64,000 nt of DNA from Blepharisma stoltei (taxonomy: Eukaryota; Ciliophora; Heterotrichea; Heterotrichida; Blepharismidae), in the NCBI GenBank assembly GCA_914767885.1, contig CAJZBQ010000029.1, positions 372,001-436,000 of the forward strand, read 5' to 3'. Shown here in pieces: positions 41,901-54,198 of this stretch. Under the pieces are notes generated by a model, which was not told the DNA's origin, made no database searches, and saw only the letters and a list, made by a program, of their open reading frames with translations. Within the stretch, counting starts at the first letter, position 1, and each line of letters opens with the position of its first letter. The position numbers and the translations under genes were made by a program.

Positions 41901-44900
41901 AAGGTAAGTGCCATTCTGCCAGCTCCAAAACCATTAAGTTTATTTTGGATATTTTCTTTAATAAGGTCAGGATCATCATATTCTCCACAAATAGGGTTTT
42001 CTATTAGCGACCCTAGCAGTTTGATAGCTTCCACAATTACTTCTACAGAAGTCTGCTGAGACCGGCTATTTCTAACAAAATTCACAAGTGTTTGTGCAAT
42101 TGAGTCAAACGTTAAGTCAGGATCTAGCTCATGAGCATACATTAAGGCTGCTCTCAGTGCTTTTTGCTCAAGCAGCAGGGGTTCTTTGAATTCTTCATTA
42201 TATATAAATTCTTCTTTAACGGTATCCCAATGCTTTGACTGCTCAGTTGAGATGCTACTTAATTGATAATGAGTTTTATATCTTGCTACCCTTTCTGACT
42301 CATTTTCCTTTACGTTTTCTATTTCATCTGATATAAGAATGTCAGCTTCTTCATATGCGATAGGCATAAATTCTACCTTAAATTGGCTGCATAATGACAT
42401 TACAGCTTCCAGCAGCTTTTCTGGCATTTTTCTTTCAGAAAAATGATGGCGGTGCTCACACAGTGCTTTTGCAAAAGACTCGACTGCAATAAAATCGTCT
42501 TTATCTGAATAAATTTCTCGGTTGTTTATATATGATAAGCTATATTTATTCAATATTTTGAGCCAGATTAATAAAAACTGTACATAATCTTTATCAAAAA
42601 CGTCTATAAGGTCTATAGCTTCAGACTGTCTATTAATATAAGCAATAAAATCTTTTGACTCCTTTAGATCGTCAACGATTTTTTCACAGTCAAGATAAAT
42701 ATTAAAAAAAAGCTCTAGGATAGGGATTTTCAATATATGATAAGGACTAGTTTTGTCTTCAGCTTGGATTAAAAGATTGAAAACTTTAGGCAGTTTGACC
42801 ATTTTTTGGATCCTGGCTTCGTTCATATACATCCCACTGACCCCAAGCCCACATTTAGATAGCACTTTGAACAGTTTGGCGTGGTAGGCAAAAGGCATGT
42901 CTCTATAAGTCCATGACGATTTTTCGTTTTCTTCAGGCTCAAAGCTAAAATTCGGCTCTGGTTCGTCATCCATATATAGTAGATATCTGTTAAATTCTTC
43001 TTTCACAAATAGCCTAATAATGATTCTCTGCATTTGTGGCACTGGCTTTCCTTTAGCGATTTGGATAGTCTCAAAAAATTCAAGAAATTCAGGCTGTCTC
43101 CCTTCTCTGTATATCAATTTTTTGAATTTTCTAATGATATCCTTGGTTATTTTTAGGATTAATTCAGGATTATCTCTGAAAATTTCACAAATTAAAGGGA
43201 TTTGTTCAACATTAATTCGCAAGTACTGCAAAAATACATGCAAATGCTTGTGTAGCCTTTTTTGATTTTTGGAGTGTCCATATACAAATCTTCGGAGAAT
43301 TTTGTGGCATTGGGTGTATAAGCCGCCAATTTTATTTCTGGGCTCATTTAGGTTTTCGTCAGCGGAGTCATATAAACTTACTAGTGTGTGCATGCCATCT
43401 TTTAATAGAGTGATAATAAGCTCATGGACGCCTAAATAATACATTATATCTTGTCTTGACTTTGAAATCGTCTCTTTTTTTCCTAACTCCCCCCCCCCCC
43501 CCTCCGTGAGCGAACAAAAAAATTTTGTTCGCTCACGGAGGGGGGTTAATTTTTTTTTTTTTTAAAAAAAATTTATATATAAAAAATATTTTTTTCGAAA
43601 TTTAAAAAAATCCTAATTTGCAAAAATTGGGAAGCAAATATTAATTTAATTTGCAAAATTTATGTTTTAAAACGCAATTTGTTTAAAATTAAACAGAATT
43701 AGCTCTAGATTTCATTATACTAATTATCACTTATATATCAAAATTTTTTTTCCATTAAAATTTTTTCTATTAAAAAAATTTTTGTTCACTCACGGAGGGT
43801 GGGTTTTTGGTCAAAAAATGGCGATTTTTCTAATGGTTTTGTTCGCTCACGGAGGGGGGGGGGGGTAAGGTTATTTGGTCTCCTCCAATAATGCTATCTT
43901 CATAAAATAAATCACAAAGCTCCGTCAAAAATTTCATTACTTCTTCAAACTTCCTTAGGTATTTTATCCTTGTAGAATCATTTCTTTTCCAATAATTCAG
44001 CCACAGCTCGCTTTGTTCACTGTTTTGTCTGAATTTATTGATATTTCCTCGCAGCCACCTCAATAAATTCATGTCTTCTCGAGAGCTGATAGCACATAGC
44101 CTTTTTACTGATATTAAAAACTCTTCACGCTGCTTAAAACATCTGATTATAAGATTTAACGTGTGAGCTTGAAGCTTATAATGATTAGAACAGACAAAAG
44201 TTTTAAGCAAACTCCCTATTATTGGAGTACTAGAAATGCAATTTAAATCAGAAATTTCAGGCTTATAGTAATTCTCAAATCCATGTGAATATATCTGACT
44301 TAAATGGCTCTGCAAAGTAGGGCTGTTATTTAAGTCAGCAATTTTCATAACATTTGGGAGAAGCTTTTTCAGCTTTTTTGATAAATTTTCTGATTTAATT
44401 TCGGATTGTTTATTAAACCAGCTTGAAATATTGAAAACTAAAAAGTCTTGACGTCAGTCCATGTAATAATGCATTATTTTGCAGATTTTTATTTTTATTT
44501 TGTTCTCATAGTCAGTTTTTTCAAGGATTACATAATTCTGTTGCAAAGCCTGCAAGAAATTTCTTAAATTTAAAGCACCTCGGATAATTGGGTCTGATAA
44601 GCTGGCTGGATCATTAAGGAGCGCTGATAAAAAAGAATTTTTTGAAAGTTTTTTCTTCTGCTTATCTGCAAGTAATCTTGATTTTTTTTTGGAAAGGGAT
44701 TTGCTTTTGGTGTTTGAGCTGCTTTGTGCATTGTAAAAATAGATGTGATTTATAGAGGACAGGAACTTAATCATATCCATCTTTTTCTCATTAAAATACG
44801 GATTTTCTGGGTCACTAAGAATAGTCCCATTCTCTAAATTTGTGCAGACTGCTCCATAAATATCAAACCTAAACATTTTGTCACTAAGTTTTAACATTTC

Positions 44901-47794
44901 TAATGTAAGCACATCATATTGAGGTCTCAGATACTGATAATTGAAAAATTTCAATAAATTCATGCTCAAAATATGAATCCACCTATCTTCATCTTTTATT
45001 TTATTGATGCTTTCTTCAGTTAGCGGAGAAATAGAGCTTGATGAAAACCTTTGGAAAAAATTTCTTGGCTTTTTTACCTTATCAAAAATAATGTTACAGG
45101 TCTTTAGTAAAATTAAACATTTTCTTGAACTATTTTGGTAAATATATTTTTCCCTTGATATATTTACTAGCAAAATTATTTTTTTAGGTTTTTTTTGACG
45201 AGAAAAATTTTGAATTAATAATGTTCAAAGAAATGTTTATCAAGGCCAAAATTCTCTTTGAAAATTCACAAAACCAAAAAAATATTTTTTTTCTCTTGAT
45301 CTGTGATTGGCTCAAAACTTTTCACAAAATCAATGTTTTCTTCACAAAATCGGGTATCTGCTTTATCCTCCCACGCATGCCTTCCTCTCAATCTCAAAAC
45401 TTTAATCAGCTCAGGCCGTTTTATTTCTTCCCTTGGGAAAGCATCAACATGTATTGTCAAAATAAGTCTACAGAAAGCTGCCCTAACTTTTTTGCTGATA
45501 TCAACATTCCATATCATATTCTGCAAGACTTCTGAAGAAAAATGGTCTTTTAAAGACTCTGTGCATAGAAAATTCCTGCCAATACATAAGCAGCCAAACA
45601 GCTCTAAAAGTTTGGTAAAATAAATTATTTCTGCTGAATGGTTAATAATTTTCCCGTCTCTAAAGCAGCTATCTAAAGAAATCAAGTCACTTCTAGTCTC
45701 TCCTAGAGAAATATAAAGGTTTCCTTCACATTCAGATACAGGAATTAACACTTTTTTATATATTTTAGGGCTTGTAAAAATACTTTCAAACACTTTTTCC
45801 TGATTAACCGTGACTCCATCTCCTTTATGGACACAAATAGTTTTTAAAAATTCCAAAATTTCTGGCTTTTTGGTTCTATAATTCTGCTTTAAAAGCCACG
45901 CAAAATGCTGGATAAGGTTTTTTGACTCAGAGGTTGTAAAAGTGTCATGGAGCTCTAATAATATTTTTTCATTATCTTTTACTATTTCATGCATACATTT
46001 TGTAGCTCCTAGATTTAGCCCAACGTGTTTTACAAAAATTTTAAAAAAATCGCAGGCGTAAATTTGATTTTCCATATTTTTGTGGCAAATAGCTGAAATC
46101 ACAGAATAAGCTTTTTCAGTAATGGACTTCTGTAGGGTAATTTTTATCATTTCAATTGATTTAAAATCGTTTTTAGCTTCTTCAACTTCTTCCCCATAGG
46201 ATTTTTCTGCTGTATTTATCATTTTTACGCGTTCTATTTCTTCATAGGAAATAAAAACATTTTTTAAAATTTCTGTTAAATCCTCGAAAAATCGCTGCTC
46301 ACGGAGAATTCTTTGCCTTGCTCTTTGCACTTGGCCGTATTGATTGTCTAGCCCCACCATACTTTTTAGCTTGTTTTTACAAAACAGTTCAAGATCGTCT
46401 AAACATTTTTCAATTAATTTCAAATACTTTTCATATTCCCTCATAGCTTTTGGACCTCTGCTCAGCACATCTGCATTTTTTGCCATAAATTCAGGGAAAC
46501 TTTGTAATATTGGCTTACAGTTTAGTAGAAACAAAGTTTCCCAGGCAACTTCTCCATTTGCCCTAGAGACTTTAAAATAAGTCAAATCATCAGAAAAAAA
46601 TTCCACCACAGGTGAAAACGAGGTCACATTATTGGCCGTTATCACTTTTCCTGTAATAGTCGCCCCACTGATGGTTGCATTGACAATTTTGCAGTGCTGC
46701 TCTGAATTCAAAAAATAAACCCCGCTTTTGCTTTCAAGCGGAATAAACATCCATAAGGAATTCGGGTGAGTAATAGGCTTCAGCATAACTTTATGATTAA
46801 TTTCGCCTACAATTTTGGTGACTGTTTTTAAAACTAAATATTTTCCAGTAGACATATGTTTCAATCTATATTTATTTCCAATCTTCACAAGTCCTCCTAC
46901 ATGTAGATCTTCTCCTTCTATCATCCAAAGTCCATTAGTATCATTTAAATTGTCACTGTAAATTACTTTAGGGTTGATATCTTCTTTATGGAACATTGAT
47001 AAACAGACACCTTCTTCTGTCCTAGAAAGCCATACATAATTCCCACATGCAAGCAAATGTGCGCCTTTTTTTTCGACTGGGGCGTATAAGTCAATGGCCC
47101 ATTTGGTTTTTTGGTCTAAGGAGGCATTGACTTCTTGGACTACAAGCTGAGATACAGAAAAATCAATAGAAAGTCTGCTCATTGGAGGGATTATTAAAGG
47201 TCCTTTGCTCGCATGCAAATAAGCTGCACGGTTCAGTTCTGGTACCATAAGCTCAAATAGTACTTTATCTTTAAGCCTTACTAGCCCACTGCCTTCTTTC
47301 TGATACTTATAACTCGGCTCAATCCTGAAATGGGAATACTCACTACCAAAATCTTCCAAAGTCAGCCTAAAATTTTCCTTTTCGGATTCTGCTGACGTCT
47401 TGCTTTGCAATGCCAAGAACCGATGGGAATGAATGTGTTCCAGCTGAACTAAAGACCCATATTTGATAGCTTCCCCTTTAAAAGTGTTATAAGTGTGGGT
47501 ATTTGTCTTGATTTCTCCGTCCAAGCTGTCTTCAAGCCTTTCCAGCTTTTCTGCTTGGACTATCCCATTTGCGTCTGAAATATAACGAAGGATTTCTTTT
47601 TGGGTAGAATACTGACACTGTGGAATTATACGAAAAACTGCTCCGATGAAATTTGACTCAATTTCGGTAAAAGGCTGCAGAAAGGGTGTGGTTTCGATGA
47701 AGCCTTGAGAGTAGATGTAGTAGTTGTCAAGAGTTTTGAGGTTTATGAGGGAACCGTAGTGTAAAAAGCGGGTTGAGTTGATATCTTTGTCCAT
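38932..47794 (-). CDS. Inositol 1,4,5-trisphosphate receptor-type calcium channel (three IESs)
   Basis: A 2684-residue ER/alveolar-type Ca2+ release channel. Blocks 47794-45283, 45184-43866, 43483-40547 and 40218-38932 join to 2685 codons including stop. The N-terminus (FLHYGSLINLKTLDNYYIYS) is the suppressor/MIR beta-trefoil region, followed by RIH-type helical domains. The C-terminus has six predicted membrane segments (WLWRYFAFILTILLNFFIIV, ALIVTFVFMIVIVYIFGLIG, NIIIMIIMLNIVQGIIIDTF), a pore with GGIGGYL and the linker CFICGMERDLIE with EYTGLESYV, all IP3-receptor hallmarks. The usual selectivity filter is GGVGD/GGIGD; here the Asp is Gly. Several Trp are TGA. The ligand-binding Arg/Lys cluster was not checked residue by residue. 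Confidence 0.92.
40219..40546. mobile_element. IES in the IP3 receptor: C-rich MITE variant (328 bp, TAA target)
   Basis: TAA at 40219 and 40547. Ends CTTCCCACTCCGTAAACGAG and CGTTCACAGAGGGAAG, a diverged family A box. Removal restores DQTKLRYLAIKAPEIAEQ before the membrane domain. Confidence 0.87.
43484..43865. mobile_element. IES in the IP3 receptor: family A MITE (382 bp, TAA target)
   Basis: TAA at 43484-43486 and 43866-43868. Very similar over its whole length to 23905-24277. Excision restores GGDQITLGKKETISKSRQD in frame. Confidence 0.9.
45185..45282. mobile_element. Probable IES in the IP3 receptor (98 bp)
   Basis: Required to bridge a frame change between DQEKKN and KKIILLVNISREK. 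TA at 45185 and 45283 in the same codon phase. Alternative TAs nearby cannot be excluded. Confidence 0.65.
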
Positions 47795-49003
47795 AAATAT
47801 TAAGCTGGATTAATTAGAATAACGCAAGTTGTTACTGGAGTTTTTTTATTTGATGAGAATTAAATTGGTAAGAGATATGGAGAGACTTTATAGGTTTAGA
47901 AAATAAATTATAGCGAATTCTGGCTTTCATCCCCACTTTAAATTTAAACCAAAAAGTTTATTACAAATTTATAGGGTTTTTTTTTTTTGACAAAAAGTTA
48001 TATATAATTTTTCAAATTTTTTCATAAAATTCCGCTTTTTTGAACAGTATTATATTTGCATTCCCATTTAAAATAAAAAAAAATTGTTAAATTTTATATT
48101 TTGCCTATTTAAATTGGTTATCAAGACCATATCACATATATTGTGAACAGGTTAAAGGGTCTCTCAAAAAAAGAATTTATCGATATTGTCAAATTTATAA
48201 AGGGAGTTAGAATTTTAATAGAAAATCAGATTTTAGGGAAAAATTAGAAATTGTTTAGCCCATAAAAGAAACCATTCAATTGCTAATTTTTGAAATCACT
48301 AGATTTCCTTCTTCATCTTTTTAAGTGCAGAATCCTATCAGACCCCTCTTATACTTTTCAAATGACCCTTAATTGCTTTAGCTCAGCATAAATATGAAAC
48401 GAAAATAATAATTTCCCTTTATTTAAACGAACTTATTAGAATATTTAGTACTGGAAAATTATTAACCTTCTTTACGCGCTGATATATTTTGACAGTCTGG
48501 AATATTTCTACTTGAGCATCTCAAGAATAAAAAAATCACATGTATTTACACCAATTCTTTAAAATTATAAACGAAATTATATTTTTGACTTAAAATTCCA
48601 TAATTATATGGTAATTTGTTTTTTTTATTGTGCATAATCAAACTTCATTTATTTGTCAGATCTTCCATTTATTCAACGTTTTAAATAGGAGGAGAAGTTG
48701 ACAGCCAAAAAATAAACTAATTCTAATCTTAAATTATTCAAATTAATCTCAAACAATAAAAGTTTGCTTTAAATAGGGATAATAGATTTTTGAATTTTTT
48801 TTTCTCAATAAAATAAATTTTCCATAAAATTAATCTATGAAATTTATCATCTCAAAGTGCTAAATAGTATTATTTTTGCATTTCTCGTTTAAATAATACA
48901 AATTTTGAATATATTTTCACATAAATCATTATGTTTACCAAAAAAATAAAATTTTGTTTCAATTTAAAGGGAAAGTATGATTGAGTTGGAATTTATTTAA
49001 TAA
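47795..49003. other. AT-rich intergenic region
   Basis: Upstream of the IP3 receptor. Long A/T runs and no ORF with family features. From about 49004 the first decayed kelch sequence begins. Confidence 0.5.
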
Positions 49004-49330
49004 CATTATTTTGATTTCAGTCTGATATTTTACAGATATTTTAACATTAGATTAGCTTATTTTATCTTGATACTTTATAAAGCCTCAAATTTATGAGGAA
49101 ACAGAATGCTTTGCGCTGCAAAAAATGCAGCTTATTTAATTGATTTTTTTGGAAAGATATTTTAATAGCCTTTTTAATTGAAGAGTCACGGATAATTGAA
49201 TACCGAACATCTCATAATATTCAAATATAAAGTATTTTATAAGAATTGTTGGCATTTTATTATGATGCATAATAAAGTCTATAAATTTGATTTTGATAAG
49301 GGGAGTTTTGGAAAATATTAATTGAATCAC
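49004..49330 (+). pseudogene. Kelch C-terminal remnant (stops and frameshifts)
   Basis: Recognisable words such as AAYLIDFFGKIF and KFDFDKG in shifting frames, interrupted by TAA/TAG. No N-terminal half nearby. Confidence 0.6.
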
Positions 49331-49366
49331 ATATAAGTTTTAACCTATATATAAGCATATTAACTT

Positions 49367-49718
49367 CTTTGAGCGGCATAATATTAGTTTCAGGCTATAC
49401 ATATAATGATATTTTTGTGTTTGATTTATTAATCTTATCTTTTTCTGCATGCTGTATGAATTTTAAAGGCAATACAACTAAATTGCTTTGCAGCTATGAA
49501 AATTGTGCATATTTGATTGATTTTTCAGGTAAAGTATTTCAAAGTGAGATCAATAACCCTTTAGCTGAAGCATTATAGAAAATTGAAATCCAAAAAATTG
49601 AATAACGACATATGGACATAGAGCGTATTATAAAGATTGCTGGTATTTTTTAGCAAGTATTGAAAAAATTTTTAAATTTGATTTAAGAAAAAAGGAAATA
49701 GAAGAGGTCCATTTCTAA
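49367..49718 (+). pseudogene. Kelch C-terminal half, second remnant
   Basis: Open as SGIILVSGYTYNDIFVFDLL, then AYLIDFSGKVFQSEI, with a TAG after NNPLAEAL; the remainder (CWYFLAS, KFDLRKKEIEEVHF) is readable but disrupted. No start or N-terminal blades. Confidence 0.6.
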
Positions 49719-50127
49719 AAATAAATATTTTTTGGACTAAAATATATAGCTTTGATTCAAGTGATTAATTTAGTTACAAATAATTAATCTATATTTTGCT
49801 TCTTATTTCTTTTTATTTTTTAGATTTCCACATCTGCTCTTAAATGGTTTCCTTTGCACGGCAGAGAAGAGCAGGCATCAAACTTTTACTTCACCCTCCA
49901 CAAGTAAACAAAACCATTGGAAAAAAAAATTTGCATAAAAACATAAAATTAATGATCTACTAGTTTTGGAAAATTATTGTACGTTCACAAAGGAGAAACT
50001 AGAAGCTACAGCCTAAATACTCTTATTACTCATGATAAATCTCAATATTATTGCAAAATATTTGGCTTAAATTACTATAATTGATGATCATTTTTATTCT
50101 AAAATTAATGTTAGATATTCCAATTGA

Positions 50128-52105
50128 ATGAAAATATTGGAAAATCCTTTGCCATACAATCAAGATTATGATTAATTTTAATTAATTTTATTATCTTCTT
50201 AGATACAAAAACTAACTTTGTATACTTCTACTTATTAAAGAGTTTAAGCAGTGCCCTTGAAAGAAGAAAAAAATTTTATAACCCACTCTCCATTTTTTTA
50301 TGATAGAATCAAGAAAGCGAAATCGAAACATCCAAAATTAGCTGATTTTATGATGAGACCTCTGATCTAGTAGAAGTTGATCTTGAAAATTTCAAGAAAA
50401 CTATTCACAGACTTCATCTTCCTGAAACTATGATTGACGAAAGAATTTGTATTTGCCAATCGTAATAAAATAAAAAGCTTCGGATGATAAGAGAACTTTA
50501 CTATCAATTATATTTTTATAGGGTTAAGTTTATATAGGTGCCTCTTTTTTATAGGAAACAATGGCGAAAATTTTCTTATTTCATTCCAGAAATAGTTTTC
50601 ACGATTTTCCAATGCTGGATGAAATACATGATCTTTATACCAAACAAGAAAACAGACAGTAACGAAGCAACGGACGAAGCCGCTAGTGTCTCGAAGTAAT
50701 GTGAACTCTCAAAATATCCTCAAGGTAGTCAGATGAAGTGATTCAGCCAACAGACCGTATATAGGCGACTAAAACTAAGAAAAGGTCTTTAATGACTTTA
50801 TCATCGACAGACTAAACTAAAGTAAGTCAATAATTATATATGCATGCACTTTTTGTCAATTGCCAGATAATAAGCTATTTTGTTATGGAAACACGATAGA
50901 TTGGGAAGATTTGAGTGGAATTACTTTTATTGTTAATAAAAATTATGAAGTTCAAGTTCTCCCTACAGGGACACCAAGCTTGGGATTTTTTGGAACTTAT
51001 TACAAAAATTGCGTTTATGTTTTTGGAGGTGAAGATGCTGAGAGATTTAATCTAGATATATGTTTAATTTTGATTTTATTAATAAGCAAAGCAATTAAAT
51101 AAGAAGTATAATTTAAAATATAAAGAATAAGTGATTAGATTTAATAAATTATAGCAAGTTTCTGGGAATTATTTAAGCCCTATCTGTTTAAAACTGGCTT
51201 CAGGCTCAGGTGGCTCTAGTGCTCTAAATCACACATTCAATGATGTTTTCAGCAGTCTCTCGAGGAGACTCTTTCGACCGTGCTTGAAAGTGCTTACGGT
51301 ATGAGTGTATCGTACAATGCTTTGTTCTGAAACTACCACATCTTAACCAGACAAATATTACTTCACCAGAAGTATTAATTAAAAAATGTTCCTTCAGTTT
51401 GTCATCTGGGTCGAATAAAAACCTCCTATGATACCCAAAATAGGTAAAAATCAAATCCGATCTACCTAAAATTAGTTATCCACTTACCTGGAGCTAGTAT
51501 CAGCTCTGCCAGACCTCATACTCCCTCTATCTTTTAAAAGTAAGAATAAGTGAATATGGGAAAAATTGGTATACTTTTATAAATATTTTAACAGAAAAAG
51601 CTACTACTTTGAACATATTTATGCATAGATTAGCTAAAAGACTAGACTTGAATAATAGTTAATATTCCAATTCAATAAATAAAATAGAAAATACACTATA
51701 AAGTTTCCAAGTAGCACTCGTTGGTGCTCTTCTACCTTCTTGAATGATATAATTTTGGTTACAGGATACGATTGGGACAAAATATTTGCTTTGGATTTAT
51801 TGACTTTGTCTTTTTCTTCATGCCCTGTTTCCTTGCTTTTATATCAAACAAAATTTCTTTGTAATTTTGAAGATTCAGCTTACTTAATTGAATATCCTGG
51901 AAAAATTCTTGAAAGTGGCAAAAATGACCCTTTTGATTGAAATTTTATAGGAAATTTTTTTAGTTCGGAGGAGGAAGGAGGATTTATAGGACGTAAGGCT
52001 CTTTATAATAAAGCATGATATTTTTTGACTTGAGACACAGAAATTATAAAATTTGATTTAGAAGAAAAGAATATTATAAGAATTAATTTAACACCTACAT
52101 ATTAA
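50128..52105 (+). CDS. Kelch-like protein with four germline insertions
   Basis: Blocks 50128-50165, 50315-50460, 50861-51056, 51547-51569 and 51699-52105 join to 270 codons including stop, the same length as the intact copy at 60089 and close to the IES-free sister at 53348. Junctions: an 8-bp direct repeat, a 9-bp imperfect repeat, then two TA sites. The rebuilt protein keeps CICQLPDNKLFCYGNT, GTYYKNCVYVFGGEDAERFNL, FALDLLTLSFSS and YLIEYPGKILESG. If all four are removed it is functional; if not, it is dead. Confidence 0.7.
50166..50314. mobile_element. Insertion 1 of kelch gene 50128 (149 bp, AATCAAGA repeats)
   Basis: AATCAAGA at 50158-50165 and 50307-50314. Ends TTATGATTAATTTT and TATGATAG are loosely inverted. 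No in-phase TA. The sister at 54991 has it too; the copy at 53348 does not. Confidence 0.75.
50461..50860. mobile_element. Insertion 2 of kelch gene 50128 (400 bp)
   Basis: TTTGCCAAT (50452-50460) and TTTGTCAAT (50852-50860) flank it. Inside is GGAAACAATGGCGAAAATTT and a GC-richer middle. Possibly a SINE-like element. Confidence 0.6.
51057..51546. mobile_element. IES 3 of kelch gene 50128 (490 bp) with GC-richer cargo
   Basis: TA at 51057 and 51547 restores RFNLDKWIWEKL. The middle (about 51180-51530) is GC-richer and holds a minus-strand ORF of about 76 residues (51454-51224, with FTYFGYHRRFLFDPDDKLK) that I do not recognise. Confidence 0.75.
51570..51698. mobile_element. IES 4 of kelch gene 50128 (129 bp)
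   Basis: TA at 51570 and 51699; removal gives EKLVKFPSSTRWCSSTF as in the sister copy. It lies only 23 bp after the previous IES. Confidence 0.8.
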
Positions 52106-52117
52106 AGAGATTTTTAC

Positions 52118-52468
52118 TTACTCCAAATCCTAGAACGAAAAAAAAAATTGTTCGATCGCGTAGGGAGTTTATTTTTTTTTTTAAATATATTTCTAAATTT
52201 CATAAAAGTGTTTTTTTCTCCAATTGTAAATTTGAGAATTAAAAATAAATTTAATTTGCAAAATTTATGTTTTTAAAACACAAGCCGTTTAAAATAAAAC
52301 AGAATTCGCTAGAGATTACATTATAATAATTATTACTATATGTCAATTTTTTTTTTCATAAAAAAATTTTATATTAAAAAATATTTGTTAGTTAACGGAG
52401 GGTGAGTTTTTGGGCAAAAAAATTGAAATTTTTCCAATAGTTTACTCACTAACGGCTCACGGGGGGAG
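52118..52468. mobile_element. Degenerate family A MITE (TTA target)
   Basis: TTA at 52118 and 52469. Box sequences have decayed (TCCTAGAACG, ACGGCTCACGGGGGG) but the internal AT-rich core (GCAAAATTTATG, AAACAGAATT) still aligns to family A. Confidence 0.75.
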
Positions 52469-52531
52469 TTAGCAAATTTTTATATATGATGATAGACATT
52501 CCAATTTTTTTCTATTTATTATAAATTTCAC

Positions 52532-53206
52532 ATGGTGATGAAGTATGCAACTGTATTCTTGCTGCCGAAATGTGGAAATGATGTCAATCCAGAAAATCTG
52601 AGGCTGATAATGATAGTAAATTCAATTTTTAAACTATTCGACAAAATCTTTAATAGCAGGCTGACTTCGGATATCAGAAGTAAAGGTATCATGCATCAGG
52701 CCCAAGGTGGATTCGTAATGGATAGGTGTTGTATTGACCAAATCTTCATTTTGTAAACCATAATTGAAAGCAGAAGGATGCAGAGCAAGAACACCTATTG
52801 CACATTTTTAGATCTGAAAAAGCGTTTCATTCTATAGACAGGAACGTATTACTTGAAACTATGGCTAATAGAGGGGTGGACAGGAAGCTGGTTGCGTTGG
52901 CTGCTGCGATCATGAAGGGGGAAGAGAGTTGGATAGCCATGAATGGGACGTCTTTTGGGCGAATTAATGTGAGCAGAGGAGTGAGACAAGGTGGTTATTC
53001 TCCTATTTGCTTCAATCTCATTCCTAATAAATGGCTTGATGGTTGAGGAGCGAGGCTTGGGAGTTAGTGTGGGAGGTACGAGAATTGGAATCTTACTATA
53101 TGCTGATGATATAGCTGAAGACTTGAGAATGCTGATAGAGCTAATTGCTGTTACTGAACTGTTAGCAAAGAAGTACACAGAAAACTGGATGGTGAGAATG
53201 ATCTAG
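52532..53206 (+). pseudogene. Non-LTR (LINE-type) reverse transcriptase relic
   Basis: Three shifted pieces: NPENLRLIMIVNSIFKLFDK and QAQGGFVMDRCCIDQIF; then TFLDLKKAFHSIDRNVLLET; then VSRGVRQGGYSPICFNL and ILLYADDIAEDL. These are the fingers/palm blocks of a retrotransposon RT, including the YADD catalytic box. TAA and frame breaks show it is dead. Endonuclease and C-terminal parts are not seen. It could be related to the machinery that moved the SINE-like elements, but no shared 3' end was found. Confidence 0.85.
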
Positions 53207-53347
53207 AAAGAAATGGAGGAATGGACATGTCAAAGTTTTATTTATTCATTAATGAAGATAAAAGAGAAAAATGCTGGAATCAGATTTAAATTAACGTAGT
53301 AATAATAATAAATTTCACATAAAATTGAATTTAATTGTTTTATAAAA

Positions 53348-54166
53348 ATGAAAATATTGGAAAATCCTTTGCCATACAATCAAGAAAGCGAAATAGAAAC
53401 GTCCAAAATTAGCTGATTTTATGATAAGACCTCTGATCTAGTAGAAATTAACATTAAAACTTTCGAGAAAACCCTTCACAGGCTTTATCTTCCTAAAACT
53501 AATATTAACGAAAGTATTTCTATTTGTCAATTGCCAGGTAATAAGCTATTTTGTTATATTAACACGATAGGATGGAATGATTTGAGTGGAATGACTTTTA
53601 TCGTTAATGAAAATTATGAAGTTCAATTTCTCCCTACAGGGACACCAAGCTTGGGATTTTTTGGGACTTATTACAAAAATTGCGTTTATGTTTTTGGAGG
53701 AGAATTTGCCAAGAGATTTAATTTAGATAAGTGAAGATGGGAAAAATTGGTAAAGTTTCCAAGTAGCACTCGTTGGTGCTCTTCTACCTTTTTGAATAAT
53801 ATAATTTTGGCTACAGGACGAGATTGGGACAACATATTTGCTTTGGATTTATTGACTTTGTCTTTTTCTTCATGCCCTGTTTCTTTGATTTTTTATCAAA
53901 ATAAATTTCTTTGCAATTTTGAAGATTCAGCTTACTTAATTGAATATCCTGGAAAAATTCTTGAAAGTGGCAAAAATGACCCTTTTGATTGAAATTTTAT
54001 AGGAAATTTTTTTAGTTCGAAGGAAGAAGGATTTACTGGACGTAAGGCTCTTTATAATAAAGCATGATATTTTTTGACTGGAGATACAGAAATTATAAAA
54101 TTTGATTTAGAAGAAAAGAATATTCTAAGAATTCATTTACCACTTACATATAAAAGAGGTTTTTAA
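53348..54166 (+). CDS. Kelch-like protein (intact, IES-free sister of 50128)
   Basis: 272 residues in one frame with TGA-Trp (SKISWFYDK, LDKWRWEKL, DPFDWNFIG). Blades: SICQLPGNKLFCYINT, TGTPSLGFFGTYYKNCVYVF, GGEFAKRFNL, IFALDLLTLSFSSC, AYLIEYPGKILESG and IKFDLEEKNILRI. It gives the reference for placing insertions in the copy at 50128. Confidence 0.85.
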
Positions 54167-54198
54167 TTCAAATAAGTATAAAAATAATAAGAATAGTT

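Noticed and set aside
45303-45623. Plus-strand ORFs over the IP3 receptor N-terminal region
   Set aside because: Antisense shadows of the MIR/RIH coding sequence.
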